From assembly GCA_051888795.1 (NCBI GenBank), contig JBJFCD010000213.1, forward strand, positions 1-64,000: a stretch of 64,000 nucleotides of DNA. The letters run 5' to 3'. A program made the position numbers and the translations under genes. The notes under the pieces are model-generated. The model was not told the origin of the DNA, searched no databases, and saw only the letters and a list, made by a program, of their open reading frames with translations. Positions 8,727 through 16,985 of this stretch are shown here, piece after piece; within the stretch, counting starts at the first letter, position 1; the number at the start of each line of letters is the position of its first letter. The stretch is from MD308 sp051888795. Lineage in GTDB: Bacteria > Bacillota > Clostridia > Lachnospirales > Lachnospiraceae.

Positions 8727-9884
8727 TTATTTGCACAGTTCTTCTGCCATCGCATCAAGTTTTTCTATATCAGCCTCTTTTACTGCAGACATAATTGAAA
8801 CTGTAGTGTCAAGCCATGTGATATTTTTACTCTTTTCAAAAGAAGCTTTCATAACCTTAGCAGCCATCGGCGCCCATGAACCGTTCTCGATCAGACCGAT
8901 CGTTCTGTTCTGATAATTACGCTCTGTCAGATGGTCAATAAACTGCTTCATAAACGGGAACACATCTCCGTTGTATGTTGTAGTTGCAAGAACAAGTTTT
9001 CCGTAACGAAATGCATCTTCTACTGCCTCTGCCATATCCTCTCGTGCAAGGTCACATACAACAATCTTCGGACAACCCTTCTTCTCAAGTTTATCAGCAA
9101 GAATATCAACAGCTTTCTGTGTATTTCCATACACAGATGTATAAGCAATCATCACTCCTTCTGACTCAACATTGTAAGAAGACCATATATCATACAAGTT
9201 AAAATAATATTCAAGATTTTCTGTAAGAACCGGTCCGTGCAACGGACAGATTGTCTGAATCTCAAGCGCAGCTGCTTTTTTCAGTAATGTCTGAACCTGA
9301 ACACCATATTTTCCTACAATACCTATATAATATCTGCGTGCCTCACATGCCCAGTCCTCATCAGCATCTAATGCACCGAACTTTCCAAAAGCATCTGCTG
9401 AAAACAGAACCTTGTCTCTTGTATCATATGTCACCATAACTTCCGGCCAGTGAACCATCGGCGCAAATACAAATGTCAGCTCATGATTTCCAAGAGAAAG
9501 AGTGCCATTGTTCATAACCGGTACTTTTTTCTCTTCAATATTAATATCAAAGAAATTTCCAATCATTTTAAATGTCTGAGCATTCCCTACAATCTTAGCT
9601 TCAGGATACTTTTCAACAAATTTGCTGATGTTTGCAGAATGATCCGGTTCCATATGCTGGATGATCAGATAATCCGGTGTTCTCTCTCCCAGTACTTCTG
9701 CGACATTATCAAGCCACTGCTCTCCAAAATTTGCATCAACGGTATCCATTACTGCAATTTTATCATCTTTGATTACATATGAATTATATGCCATTCCATT
9801 AGGAACAATGTACTGACCTTCAAAAAGATCAATCTCATGATCATCTACCCCTACATAAAAAATATCGTTTGTAATCCTTTTCAT
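8727..9884 (-). CDS. FprA-family flavodiiron protein (A-type flavoprotein)
   Basis: This enzyme reduces O2 to water and/or NO to N2O in the cytosol and protects anaerobes. The N-terminal metallo-beta-lactamase domain (1-245) shows diiron ligands in QHMEPDHSA, APMVHWPEVM, LFSADAFG and CPLHGPV. The C-terminal flavodoxin domain (about 250-385) has the FMN phosphate loop in TSVYGNTQKA. At 385 residues the length is typical. No rubredoxin domain is fused. It follows the PH-domain gene by 21 bases and is probably co-transcribed with it. Confidence 0.93.
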   Translation of the reverse strand: MKRITNDIFYVGVDDHEIDLFEGQYIVPNGMAYNSYVIKDDKIAVMDTVDANFGEQWLDNVAEVLGERTPDYLIIQHMEPDHSANISKFVEKYPEAKIVGNAQTFKMIGNFFDINIEEKKVPVMNNGTLSLGNHELTFVFAPMVHWPEVMVTYDTRDKVLFSADAFGKFGALDADEDWACEARRYYIGIVGKYGVQVQTLLKKAAALEIQTICPLHGPVLTENLEYYFNLYDIWSSYNVESEGVMIAYTSVYGNTQKAVDILADKLEKKGCPKIVVCDLAREDMAEAVEDAFRYGKLVLATTTYNGDVFPFMKQFIDHLTERNYQNRTIGLIENGSWAPMAAKVMKASFEKSKNITWLDTTVSIMSAVKEADIEKLDAMAEELCK

Positions 9885-9905
9885 TGTTGTTCATCCTCTT
9901 TTCTT

Positions 9906-10316
9906 CTAAATTACATATTTGATTTTCTTATTTCTCTTCCTTAATTCTTCTATAAATTGATCCCTGTCATACACAGAGATAAACACATGACTCATTCTGC
10001 GGGATTCAATTCCGATACGATCAAATGCTGCTGCAAAAGATGCTGAATAATCCTGCGCCAGTCTTACAGTAACAATTTCCTGTATAGGAAGATTCTTTCG
10101 AAGCAGACCAAAACGAATGATTACTTCTTTTTTATCAATAGTCACTTCGTTTTTAAACAGCACCGGCACAAAATACAGATCCACAACAACAAGAACAACA
10201 AGCGAAAGAATCATTGGTCCGGAAATCCCGCTGTAGATCAGACTTGCCAGTGCAATGCCGTTAAGAACGGCTGTTACTACATACCATGCTTTAGAAATCT
10301 TACCTTTAAATGTCAT
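9906..10316 (-). CDS. Small membrane protein with PH-like domain
   Basis: This 136-residue protein starts MTFKGKISKAWYVV. Two hydrophobic segments (about 12-30 and 35-52) are followed by a bacterial PH-like domain (EVTIDKKEVIIRFGLLRKNL, then the IPIQEIVTVRLAQDYS region in part). The C-terminus is basic. The ATG at 10316 has AGGAGG 7 bases upstream and falls well inside the transcript predicted from the promoter at 10391-10419. The reading from 10382 is not supported. The function is unknown. Confidence 0.68.
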   Translation of the reverse strand: MTFKGKISKAWYVVTAVLNGIALASLIYSGISGPMILSLVVLVVVDLYFVPVLFKNEVTIDKKEVIIRFGLLRKNLPIQEIVTVRLAQDYSASFAAAFDRIGIESRRMSHVFISVYDRDQFIEELRKRNKKIKYVI

Positions 10317-10390
10317 AATAAAATCCTCCTGAAGCCATAATCGAACCATAATTCCAAATATGACTGCTATCTCTTTGTACACATGTCTGT

Positions 10391-10419
10391 ATTATATAAC
10401 AGTCCTTATAGAAAGACAA
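10391..10419 (-). promoter_or_regulatory. Sigma-A promoter for the PH-domain gene and fprA
   Basis: On the minus strand TTGTCT and TATAAT are separated by exactly 17 bases. The predicted start near 10384 leaves a leader of about 68 bases before the ATG at 10316. The next region upstream is the structured element at 10457-10632. Confidence 0.72.
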
Positions 10420-10456
10420 ATCTTATTTTCAAATCTTACATAAAAATATTTTATTC

Positions 10457-10632
10457 AAGACTCTCTCGCGAGTCTTGGCGCGGGATTCGGGTCTGCAAAG
10501 CAGACAAAATACTACTCCGAATCCCTGCGCAGGCTCGCGGAGCGTATATCAGATGGGAGATTGACACCCGCCACTGATATATATTTCTTGCTCACCGCCT
10601 GGAGAGGCGGGAGTCATCTTCCATCTGATATA
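10457..10632. repeat. GC-rich structured intergenic element with nested inverted repeats
   Basis: This fills most of the 349-base gene-free stretch 10317-10665. Three features are visible. The first is a long imperfect stem: cgcgag (10467-10472) and gcgc-gggattcgg (to 10490) pair with ccgaatccc-t-gcgc (10517-10530) and ctcgcg (10534-10539). The second, inside it, is a perfect hairpin gtctgc-aaa-gcagac (10491-10505). The third is a perfect 12-bp terminal inverted repeat, tatatcagatgg (10545-10556) with ccatctgatata (10621-10632). That repeat continues inward with few interruptions to cccgcc/ggcggg (567-572 and 606-611). It is much richer in GC than the surrounding DNA. It lies 33 bases beyond the stop of the YczE-like gene and upstream of the PH-gene promoter. 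It may be a dispersed repeat (MITE- or REP-like), a complex 3' end, or a structured RNA. Confidence 0.7.
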
Positions 10633-10665
10633 AAATCAATTTAATCTTATTGTTTATCCAGTCAT

Positions 10666-11421
10666 CTACTTCCAGTCATCTACTCCTGCAAGTACTGCCA
10701 TTTTCTTTTTAAAGAAATGATTAAATATTGCTATGACCCTTCCCACTCCGATTACTGCCAATACTGTACCGATACCAATGCCAATCAGATGTCCCGCGAA
10801 TATCATACCAACACAGGTAGTAAGCGTAATATTAAACAGATCAAAACAATTTTTTGTAAAACCAACACTTTTTCCGATACAGTCAGAAATGGCCTGTACA
10901 ATTCCATCTCCCGGATTCGGGATCAGTCTCATATTCAGGGAAACAGCTGCTCCGATTCCTGTAAGAGTAATCGCAATGATAAGCGTAACAATCCTGCCCG
11001 GAAAACTGCTGTAAAATCCATTCACTCCCGGTGAATCATAGGCCGGGATCACATACACAAAAATATTCATAAACCTGGTAAAGATCAAACTCAGCGGAAA
11101 TTGTAACGCATCCTTAAGAAGGATCACCTTAAGGCTCCTCTTTTTAATACCAGAGTTTTCACTGTTTTTTTCTGCCTCTTTTTTCTTTTTTTCAAGCAAG
11201 TATTCTCTGGTATGCAAAATCATTTCAATAACAACAAACGTGCTGTAAAGAATCAGCGTCATGTTGCCAAAATTAGTATTCAAAATCGTTGAAATGCTAT
11301 AAGATACTGAGATAATTGGTGATACACCAAGACCTGCTTTTGTGTTTAAAGTGATTCCAAGTGCTAAAACTAAAAGTCCAAGTACATAAAAAAGTCCTCT
11401 GTAAATATTATTTTTCATCAT
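10666..11421 (-). CDS. YczE/YitT-like integral membrane protein (DUF6198 type)
   Basis: This 251-residue protein has about five hydrophobic segments split by a charged cytosolic loop (about residues 74-98, Lys/Glu rich). The N-terminal part YVLGLLVLALGITLNTKAGL with GVSPIISVSY is typical of the YczE/YyaS/YitT group. Further matches are the RLIPNPGDGIVQAISD segment and GHLIGIGIGTVLAVIGVGR near the C-terminus. Members are transport-like membrane proteins of unknown substrate. The start is preceded by AGGAAG and a promoter at 11456-11484. Confidence 0.8.
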   Translation of the reverse strand: MMKNNIYRGLFYVLGLLVLALGITLNTKAGLGVSPIISVSYSISTILNTNFGNMTLILYSTFVVIEMILHTREYLLEKKKKEAEKNSENSGIKKRSLKVILLKDALQFPLSLIFTRFMNIFVYVIPAYDSPGVNGFYSSFPGRIVTLIIAITLTGIGAAVSLNMRLIPNPGDGIVQAISDCIGKSVGFTKNCFDLFNITLTTCVGMIFAGHLIGIGIGTVLAVIGVGRVIAIFNHFFKKKMAVLAGVDDWK

Positions 11422-11455
11422 CTTTATAACTTCCTGTTCTGTAATATATAAGTAT

Positions 11456-11484
11456 ATTGTATGATTTTATTGTAATATTTTCAA
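11456..11484 (-). promoter_or_regulatory. Sigma-A promoter for the YczE-like gene
   Basis: Minus-strand TTGAAA, a 17-base spacer and TACAAT lie 35-63 bases upstream of the ATG at 11421, in a very AT-rich stretch. The preceding gene ends at 11539. Confidence 0.6.
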
Positions 11485-11538
11485 TTCAAATTTTAGGACT
11501 TTAATATTTTAATTGTTTAAATTGTTAAAATCACCAAA

Positions 11539-11802
11539 TCATTCTTTTGATTCAGAAATTACATTGGAATACGCTGTTTTAGTAGATACACCTTTCAGGC
11601 ATCCGATCTTTCCCGAAAGCGCACTGATAACATCCTGTGGCGCATCAATCGCAATACTGATAATATTGATCCCTTTCTCACGATACGGAATCCCCATCCT
11701 TCCGATAATATATTTTCTGGCATCATGGAGCAGATGATTCAATTCTTCTATTACTTCTTCATTTTCTACAATGATAGAAATCAATGCAACTCTGGTACTC
11801 AT
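11539..11802 (-). CDS. TM1266-family putative regulator of the iron-only hydrogenase system
   Basis: This 87-residue ferredoxin-like/ACT-fold protein starts MSTRVALISIIVENEE. It has the family core YIIGRMGIPYREKGINIISI and then DAPQDVISALSGKIG, and ends just after GVSTKTAYS. The family was named from its link to [FeFe]-hydrogenase genes and is thought to be regulatory. No hydrogenase or maturase genes are in this window. GAGGAAG precedes the ATG at 11802. It follows rlmH by 30 bases. Confidence 0.88.
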   Translation of the reverse strand: MSTRVALISIIVENEEVIEELNHLLHDARKYIIGRMGIPYREKGINIISIAIDAPQDVISALSGKIGCLKGVSTKTAYSNVISESKE

Positions 11803-11832
11803 AATATCTTCCTCTTTCTCTTTAATCATATA

Positions 11833-12312
11833 TTATTTATGATATGGCTCTCCGCTAATAATACGATAGCTTCTGTATATCTGTTCTAATAAAATCACCC
11901 TCATCAGTTGATGTGGGAACGTCATCTTTGAAAAGCTCAATGCATAATCAGATTTCTCAAGTACTTCTTTTCCAAGACCTATAGAACCACCTATAATAAA
12001 TATAATATGGCTTGTCCCCATCACTCCAAGCTTCTCGATTTTTTCTGCCATTTCCTCGGAAGTAAGCTGTTTTCCCTGAATCTCCAGAGTGATGATATAA
12101 GCATCCTCTTTTACATATTTTAGAATTCTCTCTGCCTCTTTTGAACGAATCACATCCTCCATTGTCTCACTGGCATTATCTGGTGTCTTTTCGTCCGCCA
12201 CCTCCATAATTTCAAGCTTACAGTACTTACTGAGCCGTTTACTGTACTCGGCAATGGCGTCTTTTAAATACTTTTCTTTTATTTTTCCTACAGTTATTAT
12301 TGTTATTTTCAC
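11833..12312 (-). CDS. rlmH: 23S rRNA (pseudouridine1915-N3)-methyltransferase RlmH
   Basis: RlmH methylates pseudouridine 1915 in helix 69 of 23S rRNA in assembled 70S ribosomes, using S-adenosylmethionine. This SPOUT protein has 159 residues. The cofactor-binding knot shows IIFIIGGSIGLGKEVLEKSD, then LSFSKMTFPHQLMRVILLEQ (given as the conserved block) and YRSYRIISGEPYHK at the C-terminus. The start codon is GTG and overlaps the end of the HAD gene by 4 bases (GTGA). Confidence 0.96.
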   Translation of the reverse strand: MKITIITVGKIKEKYLKDAIAEYSKRLSKYCKLEIMEVADEKTPDNASETMEDVIRSKEAERILKYVKEDAYIITLEIQGKQLTSEEMAEKIEKLGVMGTSHIIFIIGGSIGLGKEVLEKSDYALSFSKMTFPHQLMRVILLEQIYRSYRIISGEPYHK

Positions 12313-12926
12313 TTGGCTATTCCTTTATCTAAATTAATTATAGTTTTTTCCATCTCCTGAAAATCTCCATTAAATACAGCTCCATTCATGTGAGCAGCCC
12401 TCGCTCCTTCTATATTCTCCTGTCTGTCGTCAATGAAAAAGCATTCCTCCGGAACGAGCCGGTATTTCTCAAAGAGATAAGTATAGATTTCCTGTTCCGG
12501 CTTTATCATATGGATATCAGAAGATACAACAACACCATCAAAATAAGAAAGCGGTGCAAAATTTTTCGGAAAATAATCATAAAAGGTGTTGCTAGCATTA
12601 GACAGAACATATATCTTATATCCTTCTGACCTCGCATATTCACAAAATTCCTTTGCCCCGGCAATCGGTTTCATGCACATATGCCATTCAAAGACACAAT
12701 TTTTAAGTGCAGAATGAAGACGCTTTGGAAGCCGTTTCTTTACATGAAGATATATCTCCTCATCTGTCAAGAGACCCATATCTCCTTTGACCCACTCCGA
12801 TCCTTGAAATAACTCATCCATTATCATTTTCTTATCCGTATCTGACTCAAGAAAATGATCAAGACAAACATTAGGATTATAGTCAAGCAGCACATTTCCC
12901 ATATCAAATATAATATTCTTTATCAT
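12309..12926 (-). CDS. HAD-family phosphatase (subfamily IA)
   Basis: The start MIKNIIFDMGNVLLDYNP carries the HAD nucleophile motif, here DMGNV; the usual second acidic residue (DxD) is replaced by Asn, as in epoxide-hydrolase/YihX-like members. Motif II is YVLSNAS, motif III has MIKPEQEIY, and motif IV is FFIDDRQENIEGA. The substrate is unknown; sugar phosphates are common for YihX-like enzymes. A GAGG lies 7 bases upstream of the chosen ATG at 12926. It overlaps rlmH by 4 bases. Confidence 0.85.
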   Translation of the reverse strand: MIKNIIFDMGNVLLDYNPNVCLDHFLESDTDKKMIMDELFQGSEWVKGDMGLLTDEEIYLHVKKRLPKRLHSALKNCVFEWHMCMKPIAGAKEFCEYARSEGYKIYVLSNASNTFYDYFPKNFAPLSYFDGVVVSSDIHMIKPEQEIYTYLFEKYRLVPEECFFIDDRQENIEGARAAHMNGAVFNGDFQEMEKTIINLDKGIAK

Positions 12927-12997
12927 GACAGACCTCAAATTTCTCATTTTTTTACTTTTGTACTTCTATTTATGTTCAACCTCTATGTTTTAGTTTA

Positions 12998-14238
12998 CTA
13001 TACATTTTCTGATTCGCATACCTGTTTTTTCTGCAAATTGGCACGTACATGGTTGATCATGCGAAGGACATCTTCATTGGCATTCACAGGCTTTAGCTCT
13101 ATATCGGGATATTTATTTTGAAAAACCCGGAACACTTCATCCGCAAAGCCCTGTCCCATAAAATCCACGCCTAAAAAATCAAATTCCACTACTTTAAATT
13201 CTTCCAGTCTATATAAGATTCTTCTTGCCTGAGACCTTGCGATAGGTTCACCGTACGGACATACCTCTTTTACCGGTATTATCGTCTTTACAAATCCTTT
13301 TTCTACAGATGAAAACATATCAAACACCTCCTTAAGGCTGCGTTTTGTTTCATTTTCCAGTTTCATAACAACCATCGTTCCGATCTTTTTCAGTCTTGTG
13401 TAATAAGCAACTAAATGCGATTGAACAAATTGGTCTTTTTGAAAGGAACCGGAAGAAAATATCGCATCATCTGACCAGATTGCAAACGCCCGCATAATTT
13501 TCGATGTAAAGAAAATCCCTTCCCCAGAATGACATTCTCGGTTTGTCGTAAATTTTCCTTTATACAATTCAACAATTGCATCTTGATAATCTGCAGATAA
13601 ACCGGTTCTCTCACAAAGATTGTCCCGGATATTTTTAAAGATCCCAATCCCATCATCAGTAACAGATATCTCTGTAAATAAATAATCCTGTTTTACCCGG
13701 CAAATAATATGTTCTGCCTGAGAATGCTCTAAAGCATTATTCATCATCTCCATAAATGCATAGGACCATATATTTTGAGCCTTCGGGGATATATTCCTGA
13801 GTAAGGGAAGTATATCATCATAAAACACTTTATCCTCAAGAAGAACTTCTGTACGTATATAAGAGAACTCTTTTTCAAGCGTGAGCATTCTGTATCCGGT
13901 CTGGAAATTTGAATCTTCAATAATAATCTTATCCGAAAGACACTCTTTTAGATATCTTTTTACAGATGTAACAGAAATCNNNNNNNNNNNNNNNNNNNNN
14001 NNNNNNNNNNNNNNNNNNNNNNNNNNNNNNNNNNNNNNNNNNNNNNNNNNNNNNNNNNNNNNNNNNNNNNNNNNNNNNNAATCTTATCCGAAAGACACTC
14101 TTTTAGATATCTTTTTACAGATGTAACAGAAATCCCGAAATTTTCTGTTGTCTTCACAATATATTTTTCATCATCATTCCTGATTTTTTCAAGTAGATAA
14201 CGTTTGATACTTTCCCTTTTTTCCCCTGAAAACGACAT
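12998..14238 (-). CDS. HTH / GHKL-ATPase / DUF4325 (STAS-like) regulator, split by an assembly gap
   Basis: Two minus-strand pieces, 14238-14080 and 13979-12998, flank 100 Ns and share an exact 55-bp end. Removing the gap and one copy (155 bases) joins them in frame into one protein of 361 residues; left in, the frame is broken. The N-terminal 55 residues look like a winged helix-turn-helix (GISVTSVKRYLKE). A GHKL ATPase follows, with an N box (MMNNALEHSQ), DDGIGIF and GEGIFF. The last 70 residues are DUF4325-like (ARRILYRL, then VDFMGQGFADEVFRVFQ). The domain order suggests a DNA-binding regulator with kinase-like and anti-sigma-antagonist-like parts in one chain. That role is inference. GGAAGGAGG precedes the ATG. 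Confidence 0.8.
13925..13979. repeat. Left copy of the 55-bp exact duplication at the contig join
   Basis: This is identical over 55 bases to 14080-14134, and the identity stops exactly at the N gap on both sides. Both copies encode the same codons (ISVTSVKRYLKECLSDKI) of the regulator gene. Confidence 0.95.
13980..14079. other. Assembly gap of 100 Ns
   Basis: There are exactly 100 undetermined bases between two copies of the same 55-bp sequence. A 100-N filler with shared k-mer-length ends is what scaffolding of overlapping contigs produces when the overlap was not merged. The true gap is therefore probably zero or negative. Confidence 0.95.
14080..14134. repeat. Right copy of the 55-bp exact duplication at the contig join
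   Basis: This exact repeat of 13925-13979 belongs to the N-terminal helix-turn-helix part of the same regulator gene. Confidence 0.95.
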
Positions 14239-14365
14239 TGATTTTCCTCCTTCCTGTAAAGAGCGTATAATATTAATTCAAAGTAAAACTTTAAACCTAT
14301 ATTTTCAAACTATATTTTATATATTTAATACTATATCATCAAAAATATTTATTTTCAATATAAAA

Positions 14366-14391
14366 GGCGTAGACTTTAAAAAGTCTACGCC
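14366..14391. terminator. Terminator after nfnB
   Basis: The perfect 10-bp arms ggcgtagact and agtctacgcc enclose a 6-base loop. The hairpin is followed by T runs on both strands (CCTTTTATA on the minus strand, CCAATTTTT on the plus). It lies 26 bases past the nfnB stop. The rest of 14239-14416 is AT-rich leader of the regulator gene. Confidence 0.88.
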
Positions 14392-14416
14392 CCAATTTTT
14401 CATATTTTACATTATT

Positions 14417-15805
14417 CTATTTGCCGCTTAACAATTCATGAATACCTTTTGCTCCTGCTTTTCCGGCACCCATTGCAAGGATTACTGTAGCTGCTCCTGT
14501 TACGGCATCTCCTCCTGCGAATACGCAAGCCTTTGATGTCTGTCCGTTTTCTTCTTCAGCTACGATACATTTTCTTCTGTTAGTCTCAAGTCCCTTTGTT
14601 GTTGATGCGATCAATGGATTCGGTGATGTTCCGAGTGACATGATAACAGTATCAACTTCAATCTCATATTCAGAACCCGGAATCTCAACCGGACGTCTTC
14701 TTCCGGATGCATCTGGCTCACCAAGCTCCATCTTGACAACCTTCATTCCTTTTACCCATCCTTTATCATCAACAAGGATTTCTTTTGGATTGGTAAGAAG
14801 ATCAAAGATAACGCCTTCTTCTTTAGCATGGTGTACTTCTTCTACTCTGGCCGGAAGCTCTGCTTCACTACGACGATAAACAATATGTACCTCTGCTCCG
14901 AGACGAAGTGCTGTTCTTGCAGCATCCATAGCTACGTTACCACCACCGACTACTGCAACTTTCTTTCCTGCTACAATTGGTGTGTCATAAGAATCATCGA
15001 AAGCTTTCATAAGGTTGCTTCTTGTCAGGTACTCGTTTGCTGAGAATACTCCGTTTGCTGTCTCTCCAGGGATTCCCATGAACATTGGAAGACCTGCTCC
15101 GGAACCGATAAATACTGCTTCAAAATTTTCTTCTTCCATCAGCTGATCGATTGTTGTAGATTTTCCGATAACTACGTTTGTCTCAAATTTAACTCCGAGT
15201 TCTTTTACTTTTTCAATTTCTTTCTTAACAACTTTCTGTTTTGGAAGACGGAACTCAGGAATACCATATACCAAAACTCCACCAAGTTCATGAAGTGCTT
15301 CAAATACTGTTACTTCATATCCTAATTTAGCCAAATCGCCAGCACATGTAAGACCGGACGGACCGGAACCGATAACAGCAACTTTATGTCCATTAGTCTT
15401 TTCTGCTTTCTGTGGTTTAATATCATTCTCTAATGCATAATCAGCAACAAATCTTTCAAGTTTACCAATTGAAACCGGTTCACCCTTGATTCCGCGGATA
15501 CATTTGCATTCACACTGGGATTCCTGAGGACATACACGTCCACAGATAGCCGGAAGTGCAGAAGACTCTCCGATTACTTTGTATGCTTCTTCTATATTGC
15601 CTTCTTTAATCTGTGAAATAAATCCAGGAATATTAATGGAAACCGGACATCCCTTTACACACTGAGCGTTTTTGCAGTTTAAGCAGCGGGCAGCCTCTTC
15701 CATAGCCTCTTCTTTATTGTAGCCATAACAAACCTCTTCAAAGTTTGTAGCTCTCACTTTAGGATCCTGTTCTCTTACAGGTACTTTCTTTAATACATCT
15801 GCCAT
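14417..15805 (-). CDS. nfnB: NfnB-like large subunit (glutamate synthase small-subunit homologue)
   Basis: This 462-residue flavoprotein has an N-terminal two-cluster [4Fe-4S] domain (CLNCKNAQCVKGCPV and CGRVCPQESQCECKC). It also has two nucleotide-binding Rossmann folds (VIGSGPSGLTCAGDLAKLGY and VAVVGGGNVAMDAARTALRL) and the C-terminal GDAVTGAATVILAMGAGK segment. Databases often call it 'gltA glutamate synthase (NADPH)'. Its tight pairing with an FAD/NAD-binding partner and the absence of the large glutamate-synthase subunit fit NfnAB better. NfnAB is the electron-bifurcating NADH-dependent ferredoxin:NADP+ oxidoreductase. Its ATG overlaps the nfnA stop by one base (TAATG). Confidence 0.85.
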   Translation of the reverse strand: MADVLKKVPVREQDPKVRATNFEEVCYGYNKEEAMEEAARCLNCKNAQCVKGCPVSINIPGFISQIKEGNIEEAYKVIGESSALPAICGRVCPQESQCECKCIRGIKGEPVSIGKLERFVADYALENDIKPQKAEKTNGHKVAVIGSGPSGLTCAGDLAKLGYEVTVFEALHELGGVLVYGIPEFRLPKQKVVKKEIEKVKELGVKFETNVVIGKSTTIDQLMEEENFEAVFIGSGAGLPMFMGIPGETANGVFSANEYLTRSNLMKAFDDSYDTPIVAGKKVAVVGGGNVAMDAARTALRLGAEVHIVYRRSEAELPARVEEVHHAKEEGVIFDLLTNPKEILVDDKGWVKGMKVVKMELGEPDASGRRRPVEIPGSEYEIEVDTVIMSLGTSPNPLIASTTKGLETNRRKCIVAEEENGQTSKACVFAGGDAVTGAATVILAMGAGKAGAKGIHELLSGK

Positions 15806-16692
15806 TACTTGTCACCTCCGCAATTACCGCATCCACCGTGATGGGTGTCGCCTTCCTGTAATTTCAACATCGCGCGGCCTTCTTCTGTTTTGTATAACTG
15901 TTGTCTCTTCATTGCCATATCAAAGTCAACAAGATGTCCGTCGAACTCAGGACCGTCTACACATGCAAATTTTACTTCATCGCCAACGATAACACGACAT
16001 GCACCGCACATACCTGTTCCATCAACCATAATCGGGTTCATACTAACGATAGTAGGAATTCCATGTTTCTTTGTTGTCAGACATGCGAATTTCATCATAA
16101 TCATCGGTCCGATTGCAACACAGACATCGTATTTGTTTCCTTTTTCAACCAACTCATCGATCATAGATGTAACCATACCTGCATGTCCATAAGAACCATC
16201 GTCTGTACATGGATAGTAATTAGCAGCAACTGCTTCCATCTCTTTTTCGAGGATCAGAAGATCTTTTGTCTTGGAACCAATAATAACATCTACGTCAATT
16301 CCGTGTTCTTTCATCCATTTCGCCTGTGGATATACAGGTGCAGCGCCTACTCCGCCGCCAACGAATAAAATTTTCTTTTTCTTAAGAGTCTCAATATCTT
16401 CCGAGATTAATTCAGAAGCGCGTCCAAGCGGTCCGGTAAAATCACGGAAAGCATCTCCTGCTTTCAATGCTGTCATTTTTGTTGTTGATGCTCCGACAGG
16501 CTGGAATACAATTGTAACAATTCCTTTTTCTCTGTCATAATCACAAATTGTAAGAGGTACTCTCTCACCTTTTTCATCCATCTTAACGATAACAAACTGT
16601 CCCGGTTCACAATGTTTTGCAACGCGAGGAGCTTCTACATCCATAAGATAGATATTAGCAGCCAGCTTTTCTGCTCTCAATATCTTATACAT
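15805..16692 (-). CDS. nfnA: NfnA-like subunit (sulfide/dihydroorotate dehydrogenase-like FAD/NAD-binding protein)
   Basis: This 295-residue ferredoxin-NADP reductase-fold protein has an FAD-binding barrel (GERVPLTICDYD), an NAD-binding domain (FVGGGVGAAPVYPQAKWM) and a [2Fe-2S] site. The cysteines of that site are in GTGMCGACRV, FACVDGPEFDGH and the C-terminal HHGGCGNCGGDK. With nfnB it would couple NADH and reduced ferredoxin oxidation to NADP+ reduction, supplying NADPH in an anaerobe. A SudAB-type sulfide dehydrogenase is the main alternative. AGGAGG lies before the ATG, and a sigma-A promoter is at 16728-16756. Confidence 0.85.
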   Translation of the reverse strand: MYKILRAEKLAANIYLMDVEAPRVAKHCEPGQFVIVKMDEKGERVPLTICDYDREKGIVTIVFQPVGASTTKMTALKAGDAFRDFTGPLGRASELISEDIETLKKKKILFVGGGVGAAPVYPQAKWMKEHGIDVDVIIGSKTKDLLILEKEMEAVAANYYPCTDDGSYGHAGMVTSMIDELVEKGNKYDVCVAIGPMIMMKFACLTTKKHGIPTIVSMNPIMVDGTGMCGACRVIVGDEVKFACVDGPEFDGHLVDFDMAMKRQQLYKTEEGRAMLKLQEGDTHHGGCGNCGGDK

Positions 16693-16727
16693 CTTACTTC
16701 CTCCTAGTATTTAAATATGCTTCTTAT

Positions 16728-16756
16728 ATAATAATGTATCTGACGAAAAATATCAA
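16728..16756 (-). promoter_or_regulatory. Sigma-A promoter of nfnAB
   Basis: On the minus strand TTGATA, 17 bases and TATTAT are found 36-64 bases upstream of the nfnA ATG. The rest of the 341-base gene-free stretch 16693-17033 is very AT-rich and holds only this promoter and the terminator at 16986-17023; I see no small gene in it. Confidence 0.62.
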
Positions 16757-16985
16757 GAGTTGAACAAATGTTATTAATATATCATAATTTGTAAATTACT
16801 TGAAATAAATCTAATTATTGTCAAATATATCTAAATATTATCAAATATTTTCCACACATCATCTTCTTATTAATTATCTATAATCTGTCTGCAAATGCAA
16901 TTCAGTTTATAATTGTACATATATTTTCCCCGCACCTCTTGTTATTAATTTGTCATAGCATTCCGACTGTTAAACGATTGACAGC

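Noticed and set aside
13980..14079. The N gap as a possible mobile-element insertion with a target-site duplication
   Set aside because: A 55-bp target-site duplication would be far longer than usual for transposons, the gap is exactly 100 Ns, and joining the copies restores one frame. An assembly artefact is the simpler reading.
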